DNA from: Halichondria panicea
Taxonomy: Eukaryota > Porifera > Demospongiae > Suberitida > Halichondriidae
Direction: 5' to 3'
Length of the DNA stretch: 64,000 nucleotides
Assembly: GCF_963675165.1 (NCBI RefSeq)
Contig: NC_087377.1
Location: forward strand, 1,017,501-1,081,500
Of this stretch, positions 1 to 13,400 are shown one piece after another. Made by a program: the position numbers and the translations under genes. The notes beneath the pieces were generated by a model. The model worked only from the letters and a program-made list of their open reading frames with translations, was not told where the DNA came from and did no database searches. Every line of letters starts with the position of its first letter. Position 1 is the first letter of the stretch.

Positions 1-621
1 AGTAGAGCTGGTGGTTGGGGTCTGCCCCCTGTCCCAACAGGGACCTAACTTTGGTGACGTCATTATTGTCTACAGCCTGCCATAAGTCCCTGGCTAGCTT
101 CTTTTGAGCACTGTACAAAATAGATGGTTGGGGGTCAGTCATACAGAGAATTACTTGATATGTGTATATAGTTTATACAAGTGACACCATGCACATATCC
201 AGCTGTCACTTTGCTGTACAGTGTTCCACCTCTGATCATAGCCTGCTCTGACTCTACTGATGGATTGAGCCTCCCTCCATGCAATCACAAGGTGCTACCA
301 TGAGTAGTAATTATAGTCTACATGTTCACTCACTCTAAGTCAAGTTGTTCAGTAGCCATTAGTGAAGCTTTGTTCAAACTCTGTCAAATTCGCCTGTTTC
401 TCAGTAAGCAAAGTGCCACACTCGCTCTTTCTGTATCAAGGGCCCTTCCGGCCACAAAAACGTGACTTAAATTAAAATTGCATAATTATGAAGTAAAAGC
501 ACTATAAAAATCCATTATAATATGCACACAGACACAGTTAATAGTCTAGTCATGTGATCCTACTACACACAAAACAACACTTATAATAATACTAAACGCA
601 CGGAAAAATAAATATTAAAAT
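1..621. other. Intergenic sequence before the kinase 3' end
   Basis: No exon with good coding character was seen on either strand. The sequence is AT-rich and would contain the 3' UTR of the minus-strand kinase gene. I cannot assign anything else here. Confidence 0.4.
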
Positions 622-818
622 TCAGCTAAAAGGAACTGCTCCAAATTGATCTACAGCTGTCATTGTCTTCGTAACCTTTGAACCCTCTCCAAAGGGGGGT
701 GCTCCAAACAAATCTCGTCTTGCATTGTCAGCAGTATTATGAGTGGGCGGGGTAGAGGAACGTCCATCAAATGAAGTGCTACCAAAGTCATCTGTAGGAA
801 ATGGACTGCCAGTCTGTG

Positions 819-854
<36 letters not shown>

Positions 855-3800
855 TGGAAGGGGGTAGTACCACAAGGCTAACTGGGTTGGAACCATAAAA
901 TTGACTCAAACGGAATGCACATTTGATTTTATGAAACACCGTATTACGAATATTTTGCACGTGCAAAATCAGCAAAAATGTTGACCTTTTGCGATCTAAC
1001 TATTGCGTTCTGAAAAGGATCGTGTGTAAATAATTTTGGTTTTGCGGATTTCATTGTTGAGAATTAATCAACCCTCGCAAAATTTGCAAATGCTTGATGC
1101 TCGCAAAACATTCTAGTAATAATTATGGTAGCTAGTAGAAAGTCTGTTAAGGACACCACACACACACTCCACACACACCCACACACTCACACACACACTC
1201 ACCACTGTGGTCAGGTTGGTCTCTGATCCTATTCTTTGTGGAGTGAACGGGACATGACCAAAAGCATCCAGTCCACTGTCTACGCTCTTATGGAATCCTG
1301 CATTCTGATTGGACGGCTTCAGGTTCGATACTCGTTGTTGCCGTGGCGACTTAGACCCGCTACCTCTTCCGCGAGGTCGATCTCGAGATGAAATGGTTGT
1401 CGTGGTAACCGCTGTGGCAATAGCCCTCGTAGCGTTGATGGGGGTGATAGTCACGGATGGTTTTGATTGGTTTGTTGGTTTCTTAGCAACAGGACGAGTT
1501 TTTTTCGGAGAAGGGAGGGGATTGGGTGGACCAGGGGAACGCTGTGTGGACATGTATAATTATATAATGGTGAAATAAAATTTAACACTCAAGGTCACCA
1601 ATGTATAATCAATAAGCACCCTCTGTAATACAGCCGGCCCATAGCATGTGTTTGGACCTGTGTTAGCAGACCACCCTCTATAATACAGCCATGTTAATGG
1701 GCCCCAAAGTCTCCATAGCATGTGTTTGGACCTGTGTTAGCAGGCCACCCTCTATAATACAGCCACTGTTGGTCTGCCACCACTATACATTATACAGGGT
1801 ATACTTAAGGTACTCACAAAGACATTAGTGACATGGTTGGTGGTTCCTGTGATCCTGGACACCACCTCACACACTTGCCAGATACTGGGACGCAGCTCAG
1901 GGTCAGAGGTCAACAAGTAAGCTACAAAGAGGGGGAGAATACACGTATCATTAGAGCAATATACTTAAGACTGGCAGAATAAGCGTTATTATAATAGTCT
2001 TTAGGGAAATTTATATGTATACCCAGTGGTGCTAGTTACATTTACTAGTGTGTGTGTGTGTGTGTGTGCGTGCGTGTGTGTGTGTGGGCATGTGTGTGTG
2101 CGTGCGTGTGTGTGTGTGGGCGTGTGTGTGTGGGCGTGTGTGTGTGGTCTCACCTATCAAGTTGTGCAGGTCTTGTGTGTAAGGAGAGCCTTCAGGAATG
2201 CTGTACTGAGCACTGACTATGGCTAGAGGGTTGTCACCAAATGGAGTATCCATGAAGCACAGCTTAAACAGTAGTACGCCCAGTGCCTGTGTGTGGGCGG
2301 GTGTGTGTTGTGTGAGGGTGTGATGATATGGGTATCATTAGACTCCTCTCATTGAGAGCTTTCAAATGACTACCATAACTAATAATAACTAGTTATGAGA
2401 ATTAAATTTTATTAGCCTACAATAAACATGATAATTACGTTGTGTGTAAATAAATGATGTACAATGTACGTACCCAGATGTCAGATTTGGTGGTGATGGT
2501 TTTGCCAGAATATACGGAGACCATCTCTGGAGATCGATAAGGCATTGTGGTGAAGCGTGAGATCTCATCAGAACATTCCGTGGCCCCCATCTCCTGTAGG
2601 TACAGACATACGTAGCAGCTAACAGTACAGTGCATATAACAAATTGTTTGTTTTTTTGCAATTTACCACCCACTCCTCACACACCCACACACCATACCCT
2701 CCCACACCACACCACACCATCCACTCCTCACACACACACACCATACCCTCCCACACCACTCCACACCATTCACTCCTCACACACCCACATACCATACCCT
2801 CCCACACCACCCACTCCACCCACTCCACACACCATACCTCGGGGTGCATGCTCTTGAGGGAACAGCTTCCATAGTCACAGAGTATGTATGTGTCGTGCAC
2901 AGAGTCATGGAGTATGTTCTCAATCTGTACACACACAAATCAACACATTGGGGGAGATGAATGGTGAGGACGTTGGCATACACCGTAGTCCTATAAACAC
3001 ATGTGTATGCAAGCACAATAATGTGTTTTATATAGGCCGCAAATCAATATTACTGTGCGATGCAATTATTATGATAGCCACTCGCATATTAATAGCAGTA
3101 GTATAAGATCACATATTTATTTGGCCGTGACATCACAGCTATATACACACTATGGGATAGTGCTATATTGAATGCTACACACACACATGTACAGTGGAGC
3201 TCATCTTATGAGCCACATCTCAAGAAAGGCCAACTATGATATCATATCACAGACAACATTTTGTTCCCCAAACATGTCCGTTATAAGAGGTTTAATTGTA
3301 CTGACCTTGAGGTCACGATGTATGATGGGTTTTGTCCGATGGTGTAGCCTAGCAACAGCCTTGGAAACATTAGAGAAGATATGCAACACTTCACGTTGTC
3401 TCAGTTGAGTGCCCGCTGATAATCGTTGATTCAGCAAATCTATCACCGAAGTACCTATTTATACAGGAACAAATAATAATATTGAAAACTTCCATTTATC
3501 ACTAATTAGCTACAATAAGTGTTAGTGATTCTCACTACTAGATGACAGAATGTCAACACTTTATTAGAGGGAGTGGGAATCACTACTAAGCTGATTGAAA
3601 CATGTCAACAACGTGTACTTTCTGAAAGGATACAGAATGATAATACATACTGCTCTTCCCCTAATGTGCACATAATTTTTGAAGCTGCGGGTTTTTTTAT
3701 TCCTGACAAATTGACTCTAACTAAGTGGTTGTCTAGAGGTGGTTAGTACCAACCACCACCACCGACCAGTGTGGGCACATCCCTGAAACTCAGGGGGTAC

Positions 3801-4222
3801 CACTACATAACTCAGGGGGTACCACTACATAACTCAGGGGGTACCACTATATAACTCAGGGGGTACCACTACATAACTCAGGGGGCACCACTACAACTCA
3901 GGGGGTACCACTACATAACTCAGGGGGTACCAATATAACTCAGGGGGTACCTGTATATAACTCCATTAGTATGAGGACCTCGTGCACATCACTGGATATC
4001 TGCTTAGTAATGGATGAAATGTATGTCACAGAATACGAGCAATCAGACAGAGCCTTGGTGACAGCAATCTCTTGTTTGGTGAGGTAGAGGTCAGCATCAT
4101 TGTTCACTGCCAGTCTCTTCAGAGCTAGCTTGCGTCCATTACTGGCTCTGACCACAAAGACGACAGCAAAGCCACCTAGTGTTGTGTGTGTGTGTGTGTG
4201 TGTGTGTGGTTGGTGTGTGGGT

Positions 4223-4256
<34 letters not shown>

Positions 4257-5202
4257 GGGTGTAGGTACTGTACAGTGGATTGCACTTGCAACAGAATATC
4301 CCAATATGAATAATGATTATCGTTAATTTATGTATGTGTGTGTGTGTGTGTGTGGGGGATGGTGGTGTGTTAGAGAATTAGCTGTATGAGGAAGCTCTAG
4401 GAATCAGTGGTGATATCAATTACCACAACACTACATAACAGCAGGACAACATTAACTGCTGTGCTGTGCATTTAGAGGGCTTACAACTAGTGTACATGTG
4501 TATGTAGTCTCATGAATCAGCCGCCATTCTTTTGGAACCACCGTCTGAGCACTCTTGTCATCGTTTTATGTGCCAAGACGGAATTCCGTCTTGACCAATC
4601 AAATTGCAGAAGTCCAGTCAGGTGATGAACTTGGAGGCAGCAAAGAACTGCACTTTGCTCAACGCATTTGGATAATCATTACGCATGCATTACGCATGGT
4701 AAATACTTCATACATAGAAGCTGCTACGAAGCATAAGCAAGGCAAGCAGGGGTCCTTGGGCACAGATTAGCACCACAGCAAAACACAAGTGGAGAGAGAT
4801 GCCTTCGCTTGGCGATTTGTATAACAATTAGGAAATATGTGTGGGCGTAAGATCACGATTTAATTACATTCCATTGGTTTTGTGAGCAATCAACATTCCA
4901 TTTTGAAATGACTTCATGACAAGAGTGCTCAGACGGTGGTTCCAAAAGAACGGCGGCTGATTCATGAGACTAATGTGTATGGTGTGTATGGGGGGGGGTG
5001 TGGCGTGTGTGTGTTGTGTGTATGTGTGTATGGGCGTGTGTGTATGTGTGGGGGTGGGTGTGTGTGTGAGGTGTGTACCTTCTGCTAGTATATCCTCGAC
5101 CACAACCTGATGTTCGTTGATACGATACACACGTCCAATCATAGTAGAGCCGTTACCACCGTTACCACCATTACCACTGCTACCAGCCAACCACTTCAAC
5201 AT
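622..5202 (-). CDS. NAK-family (AAK1/BIKE/GAK-like) serine/threonine kinase, 9 exons
   Basis: Coding exons from 5' to 3' on the minus strand are 5202-5079, 4175-3951, 3454-3306, 2924-2838, 2593-2474, 2286-2154, 1921-1818, 1541-1203 and 813-622. They join in phase into 1473 nt, 490 residues. Seen in the protein: a glycine loop (EGGFAVVFVV), the catalytic-pocket lysine in LALKRLAVNN, the catalytic loop HRDLK, a DYG in place of DFG (ILCDYGS), the activation segment ending PYRSPEMVS with YSGKTITTKSDIW, and DPELRPSIWQV. The order and wording match AAK1/BMP2K/GAK kinases, which phosphorylate the AP-2 mu subunit in clathrin endocytosis. The tail is short but carries three D-x-FG-x-x-PF motifs, the last at the C terminus, like the BMP2K/AAK1 tail. 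The start is the first ATG after an acceptor-like site, so a longer N terminus is possible. The protein is about half the length of human AAK1. The function is inferred from family membership. Confidence 0.88.
932..1122. repeat. MITE family B copy (kinase last intron)
   Basis: This AT-rich repeat has ends near 'accgtatta..gaatatt' and 'acattctagtaat' and internal blocks 'gatcgtgtgt' and 'ttgttgagaattaatcaac'. Related copies occur at about 6540-6755, 31570-31765, 33850-34205, 51765-51868 and 53812-53993. It shows partial inverted-repeat structure and no coding capacity. It is a non-autonomous element by inference. Confidence 0.6.
1618..1770. repeat. Short tandem duplication in a kinase intron
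   Basis: A block containing 'catagcatgtgtttggacct' and 'gttagcagaccaccctctat' is repeated about two times with few differences. It lies in the intron between the exons at 1818-1921 and 1203-1541. Confidence 0.6.
3731..3785. repeat. Short interspersed repeat, family E
   Basis: This is about 50 bp centred on 'accaccaccgaccagtgtgg' followed by 'gcacatccct'. Copies in either orientation lie near 12393-12450, 15087-15140, 27798-27842, 29443-29492, 31434-31513, 33917-33970 and 36941-36990. It recurs in introns and spacers alike, so it is interspersed rather than gene-specific. Confidence 0.6.
3786..3950. repeat. 22-bp tandem repeat containing copies of the exon 2 donor
   Basis: About eight copies of 'actcagggggtaccactaca' plus 'ta' lie directly against the 5' splice site of kinase exon 2. 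On the minus strand the real donor reads CAG|GTACCCCCTGAG, and each repeat unit again contains GTACCCCCTGAG. The array therefore looks like amplification of the intron start. Confidence 0.8.
4186..4353. repeat. TG microsatellites
   Basis: Long TG runs (about 4186-4253 and 4334-4353) lie just upstream, on the gene strand, of the acceptor for kinase exon 2, where they read CA. Similar tracts flank many acceptors in this window. Confidence 0.8.
4505..4972. mobile_element. 468-bp inverted-repeat transposon with 9-bp target duplication
   Basis: The ends form a near-perfect inverted repeat of about 58 bp (TAGTCTCATGAATC... at the left, its complement at the right). The 9 bases atgtgtatg occur directly on both sides (4496-4504 and 4973-4981). 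Terminal inverted repeats with a 9-bp duplication are typical of Mutator-like elements; that assignment is inference. There is no transposase, so it is non-autonomous. It lies in the first intron of the kinase gene. The ORF inside it at 4555-4770 is not a gene. Confidence 0.85.
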
Positions 5203-5795
5203 GTCAACAGAAACTGGAATCAAAAAACAGACACGAATGATATTATTTATATCCTGGCACACTTTCTAAAGACATGATAATCCCAAGCTATTCAGTGTGG
5301 CTGGCTATACACTTCAAGTTTATACACGCACCCTCTAAGATATTTATACTTCAGGTACTTGTAGCTAGCTATGCTATGCTACTCATTAATGTTCATATTT
5401 ATGCCAGGCATAGCCTAGCGCCTCTAGACTTACCTCTGAGTGTTTTGAATAGACAGACAGGCCGTGCACTCAACGAGGCAGTAAATAAATATAAACTAGC
5501 TAGACAACATGTACACTAGCTCGACACCCACAGGAAAAATAAGCTTCTTTGTGTACAGTATTTATAAAAAGGTCAGGGGGGGTCTTGTGGTCATCACGTT
5601 AAAAAGTGTGGTGTATTTATGCGGCGTTTTATTGAGTATGATCGTCAGAAATGTTGCGTTCATTAGAACAAAATCGACCTTTTTTGGTAATTAAATTTGC
5701 AGCCAAAACATGATAATTATGATCGTACTATAATCCTGTCCCTCTAAAATCCAAAATTAATAATGTAACAATTAATTTGAGTTAAAAAATAATGT
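5203..5795. other. Spacer between kinase start and CARD-MAGUK end
   Basis: Both neighbours are on the minus strand, so this 0.6 kb holds the kinase promoter and 5' UTR and the 3' UTR of the upstream gene. No exon was recognised. Confidence 0.4.
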
Positions 5796-7415
5796 CTAAA
5801 TGTCAGCTTCCCAAACGGTCTCCTCTTGTTTCTTAGCAACTGTTTCCCTGACGATAGCGAGTGCATCGTCCAAACACATCCCAGAATTGAGAGCAATTTC
5901 ACCTGCACACAGAAAAAATACATTTAAAAGTGCATTGAGTCCTCAACATAATGGTCAACATTAATTATAGGCCATGCATGCACATCCCAATTAAATGCAC
6001 ACAGACAATTTGGAATTTGTTCAAAACAACCCAACAAAGGCGCAAAATCTTGTTCCTCAAATGTATCCATTAAAAGAGGTATATAGCTGGTTGTTTTCGA
6101 GGACCAAAAAATTAGTGCCTCGAAAATTGGTTTACATTCGGTTTTGAATGAACCTCTCTACTGTGTGGGTGTGGTCATTTGAACCACTATCCTCGAAATA
6201 TTCAGTTTGGGCAATCCGAAAATTTAGTGCCTCGAAAATAACCTGCTCTACATTATATACCAGCATAAATGCAGTTCACTCACCGGAAACCAAACCTTCT
6301 AATTTCCTGGAGAGTCTGGTGATGTACTGATATTCTAGCACGGGGCTTTTCTTAACCGCCGGGTTTGGGGGGTCACGAAAACCTTTAAATCTGCTCTGGG
6401 GGGCAAGAATGAGTACGATGGGATGTAGAGAGGCGACCCCTGGCTTGATTAGCTCATCGTGACGTAGGCACAGGACACAGTGGTACCCCTGGAGGGGGGT
6501 ATGTGAAAATAATGATTATGATTATTATTATGGCACCCTTTACCGTATTACTAGAATGTTTTGCGAGCATCACACATAATTATGTGAACTTTGCGATCGA
6601 GGGTTGATCAATTCGAAATATCGCAACTTCTAAATTAAATACACACGATCCTTGCCAGAATGCAATATAGTTATAGGCTCAAGTTTTCTGCTGAATGTGC
6701 TCATTCGCAAAGCTAGGTTTTTCACCTGCAAGATATTCTAGTAATACTTAGTTTCATGACTGTGCATACAGGATAATGGACATGTCCATGCATGCATGGG
6801 TACATCCAATAATTATTATAGCTAAGTTACCGGAATACAAGCAATTAATAGTTGTGTAGACGGTAATAGCTAAAGGAAGTATCAGATCTCATAAATAACA
6901 GAAAGCGGAAATAATCTCAAAGAATGTAAACTTCTATAGGAATATAAATTATCCAATGGATACTGACGAGTCTGTGCCGTCCAGTGACGTAGCTACACGA
7001 CTGCCTATTATCACAATATACAGACACAGCCTCTAAAGATATTATTCTTATAATCTAACCTGATTGGCCGCTCCTCTTGCGTTGTCCACTGTTGACTTCA
7101 TCACCTCACCGTCTGTTACCACTGTCTCCACTATCTGATCAGGTGATATGTACTCCAATTTTTCCGCCGGCTCTGTTTTTAAATAGAGAAATCTCTGTTA
7201 GCGATAAATCAACAAGGATTACAATGCACAAACAATTAAACTCAATTCATATCGTACATACCGAAATGAAGAGCATGTATTACATTTTCCACTTGTGACT
7301 ATGAGGTGTAACCATAGATTGCTTGAGGACACAACATTTGATATGCTATTATAGCGCCAATAAAAGTGTGGGATCTACACATTATAATGCAGTTATACCA
7401 CACACACACACACCC

Positions 7416-7448
<33 letters not shown>

Positions 7449-10400
7449 CCCACACACCCCACATACACACACACACGCACACCAACACACACGCACACCC
7501 CACACACCTCTGAGACAGAAGGCGAACTTGAGCCCGTGTATGACGCCTTGCTCCACCAGTCCTTGCCTAACCTCGTTCTCACATCCTCCCAACAGCACTA
7601 CAGGACGGGGGCGAGTGATCGGCACCTGCAGTAATGGGTAGGGGGAGGGCCAATGATCGGGTCTAACACACAGTAATGAGTAGGGGGTGGGCCAATGATC
7701 GGGTCTAACACACAGTAATGGGTAGGGGGTGGGCCAATGATCGGGTCTAACACACAGTAGTGGGTAGGGGGTGGGCCAATGATCGGGTCTAACACACAGT
7801 AGTGGGTAGGGGGTGGGCCAATGATCGGGTCTAACACACAGTAATGGGTAGGGGGAGGGCCAATGATCGGGTCTAACACACAGTAATGGGTAGGGGGAGG
7901 GCCAATGATCGGGTCTAACACACAGTAATGGGTAGGGGGTGGGCCAATGATCGGGTCTAACACACAGTAATGGGTAGGGGGTGGGCCAATGATCGGGTCT
8001 AACACACAGTAATGGGCAGGGGGTGGGCCAATGATCGGGTCTAACACACAGTAATGGGCAGGGGGTGGGCCAATGATCGGGTCTAACACACAGTAATGGG
8101 CAGGGGGTGGGCCAATGATCGGGTCTAACACACAGTAGTGGGTAGGGGGTGGGCCAATGATCGGGTCTAACACACAGTAGTGGGTAGGGGGTGGGCCAAT
8201 GATCGGGTCTAACACACAGTAATGGGCAGGGGGTGGGCCAATGATCGGGTCTAACACACAGTAGTGGGTAGGGGGAGGGCCAATGATCGGGTCTAACACA
8301 CAGTAGTGGGCAGGGGGTGGGCCAATGATCGGGTCTAACACACAGTAGTGGGCAGGGGGTGGGCCAATGATCGGGTCTAACACACAGTAGTGGGTAGGGG
8401 GGTGGGCCAATGATCGGGTCTAACACACAGTAGTGGGTAGGGGGTGGGCCAATGATCGGGTCTAACACACAGTAGTGGGTAGGGGGGTGGGCCAATGATC
8501 GGGTCTAACACACAGTAGTGGGTAGGGGGTGGGCCAATGATCGGGTCTAACACACAGTAGTGGGTAGGGGGAGGGCCAATGATCGGGTCTAACACACAGT
8601 AATGGGCAGGGGGTGGGCCAATGATCGGGTCTAACACACAGTAATGGGCAGGGGGTGGGCCAATGATCGGGTCTAACACACAGTAATGGGCAGGGGGTGG
8701 GCCAATGATCGGGTCTAACACACAGTAATGGGTAGGGGGTGGGCCAATGATCGGGTCTAACACACAGTATTGGGCAGGGGGTGGGCCAATGATCGGGTCT
8801 AACACACAGTAATGGGCAGGGGGTGGGCCAATGATCGGGTCTAACACACAGTAGTGGGTAGGGGGGTGGGCCAATGATCGGGTCTAACACACAGTAGTGG
8901 GTAGGGGGTGGGCCAATGATCGGGTCTAACACACAGTAATGGGTAGGGGGGTGGGCCAATGATCGGGTCTAACACACAGTAATGGGTAGGGGGTGGGCCA
9001 ATGATCGGATCTAACACACAGTAATGGGTAGGGGGTGGGCCAATGATCGGGTCTAACACACAGTAGTGGGTAGGGGGAGGGCCAATGATCGGGTCTAACA
9101 CACAGTAGTGGGCAGGGGGTGGGCCAATGATCGGGTCTAACACACAGTAGTGGGCAGGGGGGTGGGCCAATGATCGGGTCTAACACACAGTAGTGGGTAG
9201 GGGGTGGGCCAATGATCGGGTCTAACACACAGTAATGGGTAGGGGGGTGGGCCAATGATCGGGTCTAACACACAGTAGTGGGTAGGGGGTGGGCCAATGA
9301 TCGGGTCTAACACACAGTAGTGGGTAGGGGGAGGGCCAATGATCGGGTCTAACACACAGTAATGGGCAGGGGGTGGGCCAATGATCGGGTCTAACACACA
9401 GTAATGGGCAGGGGGTGGGCCAATGATCGGGTCTAACACACAGTAATGGGTAGGGGGTGGGCCAATGTAGGGGGTGGGCCAATGATCGGGTCTAACACAC
9501 AGTAGTGGGTAGGGGGAGGGCCAATGATCGGGTCTAACACACAGTAATGGGTAGGGGGTGGGCCAATGATCGGGTCTAACACACAGTAATGGGCAGGGGG
9601 TGGGCCAATGATCGGGTCTAACACACAGTAATGGGCAGGGGGTGGGCCAATGATCGGGTCTAACACACAGTAATGGGTAGGGGGGTGGGCCAATGATCGG
9701 GTCTAACACACAGTAGTGGGTAGGGGGTGGGCCAATGATCGGGTCTAACACACAGTAATGGGTAGGGGGGTGGGCCAATGATCGGGTCTAACACACAGTA
9801 ATGGGTAGGGGGTGGGCCAATGATCGGATCTAACACACAGTAATGGGTAGGGGGTGGGCCAATGATCGGGTCTAACACACAGTAGTGGGTAGGGGGAGGG
9901 CCAATGATCGGGTCTAACACACAGTAGTGGGCAGGGGGTGGGCCAATGATCGGGTCTAACACACAGTAGTGGGCAGGGGGGTGGGCCAATGATCGGGTCT
10001 AACACACAGTAGTGGGTAGGGGGTGGGCCAATGATCGGGTCTAACACACAGTAATGGGTAGGGGGGTGGGCCAATGATCGGGTCTAACACACAGTAGTGG
10101 GTAGGGGGTGGGCCAATGATCGGGTCTAACACACAGTAGTGGGTAGGGGGAGGGCCAATGATCGGGTCTAACACACAGTAATGGGCAGGGGGTGGGCCAA
10201 TGATCGGGTCTAACACACAGTAATGGGCAGGGGGTGGGCCAATGATCGGGTCTAACACACAGTAATGGGTAGGGGGTGGGCCAATGTAGGGGGTGGGCCA
10301 ATGATCGGGTCTAACACACAGTAGTGGGTAGGGGGAGGGCCAATGATCGGGTCTAACACACAGTAGTGGGTAGGGGGTGGGCCAATGATCGGGTCTAACA

Positions 10401-13400
10401 CACAGTAGTGGGCAGGGGGTGGGCCAATGATCGGGTCTAACACACAGTAGTGGGTAGGGGGTGGGCCAATGATCGGGTCTAACACACAGTAGTGGGTAGG
10501 GGGTGGGCCAATGATCGGGTCTAACACACAGTAATGGGCAGGGGGTGGGCCAATGATCGGGTCTAACACACAGTAGTGGGTAGGGGGTGGGCCAATGATC
10601 GGGTCTAACACACAGTAATGGGCAGGGGGTGGGCCAATGATCGGGTCTAACACACAGTAATGGGCAGGGGGTGGGCCAATGATCGGGTCTAACACACAGT
10701 AGTGGGTAGGGGGTGGGCCAATGATCGGGTCTAACACACAGTAATGGGTAGGGGGTGGGCCAATGATCGGGTCTAACACACAGTAATGGGCAGGGGGTGG
10801 GCCAATGATCGGGTCTAACACACAGTAATGGGTAGGGGGTGGGCCAATGATCGGGTCTAACACACAGTAGTGGGTAGGGGGAGGGCCAATGATCGGGTCT
10901 AACACACAGTAATGGGCAGGGGGTGGGCCAATGATCGGGTCTAACACACAGTAATGGGTAGGGGGTGGGTCGGGTCTAACACACAGTAATGGGTAGGGGG
11001 TGGGCCAATGATCGGGTCTAACACACAGTAATGGGTAGGGGGTGGGTCGGGTCTAACACACAGTAATGGGTAGGGGGTGGGCCAATGATCGGGTCTAACA
11101 CACAGTAATGGGTAGGGGGTGGGCCAATGATCGGGTCTAACACACAGTAGTGGGTAGGGGGTGGGCCAATGATCGGGTCTAACACACAGTAGTGGGTAGG
11201 GGGTGGGCCAATGATCGGGTCTAACACACAGTAATGGGTAGGGGGAGGGCCAATGATCGGGTCTAACACACAGTAATGGGTAGGGGGTGGGCCAATGATC
11301 GGGTCTAACACACAGTAATGGGTAGGGGGTGGGCCAATGATCGGGTCTAACACACAGTAATGGGTAGGGGGTGGGCCAATGATCGGGTCTAACACACAGT
11401 AATGGGTAGGGGGTGGGTCGGGTCTAACACACAGTAATGGGTAGGGGGTGGGCCAATGATCGGGTCTAACACACAGTAATGGGTAGGGGGTGGGTCGGGT
11501 CTAACACACAGTAATGGGTAGGGGGTGGGCCAATGATCGGGTCTAACACACAGTAATGGGTAGGGGGTGGGCCAATGATCGGCTCTAACACACAGTAATG
11601 GGTAGGGGGTGGGCCAATGATCGGCTCTAACACACAGTAATGGGTAGGGGGTGGGCCAATGATCGGGTCTAACACACAGTAATGGGTAGGGGGTGGGCCA
11701 ATGATCGGGTCTAACACACAGTAATGGGTAGGGGGTGGGCCAATGATCGGGTCTAACACACAGTAATGGGTAGGGGGTGGGCCAATGATCGGGTCTAACA
11801 CACAGTAATGGGTAGGGGGTGGGTCGGGTCTAACACACAGTAATGGGTAGAGGGTGGGCCAATGATCGGGTCTAACACACAGTAATGGGTAGAGGGTGGG
11901 CCAATGATCGGGTCTAACACACAGTAATGGGTAGGGGGTGGGCCAATGATCGGCTCTAACACACAGTAATGGGTAGGGGGTGGGCCAATGATCGGGTCTA
12001 ACACACAGTAATGGGTAGGGGGTGGGCCAATGATCGGGTCTAACACACAGTAGTGGGTAGGGGGAGGGCCAATGATCGGGTCTAACACACAGTAATGGGT
12101 AGGGGGGTGGGCCAATGATCGGGTCTAACACACAGTAATGGGTAGGGGGAGGGCCAATGATCGGGTCTAACACACAGTAGTGGGTAGGGGGAGGGCCAAT
12201 GATCGGGTCTAACACACAGTAGTGGGTAGGGGGTGGGCCAATGATCGGGTCTAACACACAGTAGTGGGTAGGGGGTGGGCCAATGATCGGGTCTAACACA
12301 CAGTAATTACAACAATACGTATACGGCACTTAAAACGAGTAAACAATTTGTACGTACATAATTATAATTATGCATGCATTGTAGTATTGTGCAGGGATGT
12401 GCCCACACTGGTCGGTGGTGGTGGTCGGTACTAACCACCTCTAGACAAAAACAACCACCTCATAATAGGTCTAGTTTACTACGGTAAATTTGTGTTTTGT
12501 AAATATAATATACATGGCCACTAAATTGAATATTCCGCGCACATCAGTGCATGGTACGTATACGTAGGAAATTGAATTATAAGCAACACGTATAAAATGT
12601 AACACAGATACAACGATTATATGCATTCATGCAGTCTATCACCTGACGTATAGCTTCATAGAACTCGTACACTCTCCGTGTGGAGACAGGCTTGTAGGAC
12701 ATGGCGTGGGGGGAGCGACGTTGGTCCAGTCGAGGACCTGCGAGTAATGAGGGGGGCGGGGCAGTCACACAATAATAATTATAACAATAATAGAACAGGG
12801 GCCGGGAGAGTAAAGAAATACAAAAAATATGTAAGATGTCTCTGAACGGCCTTTTGAATTAGTCCATAACTTTATGAAAGCTTAAATCATTCCAAAATAG
12901 GGATTAATTTGAGAGCATAGCTTCTAAGTAAGGGACCTTCTCATGCAGTAACCCCAATCAGATTTCACCATTTGTGACATGCATTTTCTATACAATTATA
13001 ACTGCACTCACTGTTGAGAGCTCTGATTGGCAGACTCGTGGTACTCTCCACCGTGTCATGAGGACTGCAGGGTCAACACAAGTTAATCTATATACGCCTT
13101 ATAATTAGTGATTTCTCTGAAAATAGGTACGTATTTTGGTAGCTATATCTTTAATTCGATCACTTGATCTGTTTCGATAACTTGATCTGGGATTGTCCAG
13201 TTACAAAACAGCTCTTTGAAAGGCCTAACAAATAATTATTATGTATTTATGCCTCTAGGCCTAGCCTCACTAGGGATACGACTGTGTGTGTGTGTGTGTC
13301 TGTTCCAGCTGTAACTGCTCAACAGTTTCAATGCAACGAAAACTAACAGCTTCTATAGGCTTCTAGCCACGTTCTCTTGGATTTTGATTCGTGGACTAGC

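Noticed and set aside
2026-2253. Cys/Val- and Thr/His-rich ORFs over TG runs (also near 2630, 17480, 24328, 43332)
   Set aside because: Products of TG/CA microsatellites at intron ends; the true exons nearby use other frames.
4555-4770. 71-codon plus-strand ORF
   Set aside because: It lies entirely inside the 468-bp inverted-repeat transposon and shows no known domain.
7626-12307. CRISPR-like array
   Set aside because: Units are contiguous without unique spacers and the region is an intron of an animal gene.
7299-12329. Long minus-strand ORFs with repeated THYCVLDPIIGPP / PLLCVRPDHWPTP
   Set aside because: They are two frames of the 42-bp minisatellite, overlap each other, and lie in an intron whose flanking exons splice in phase.
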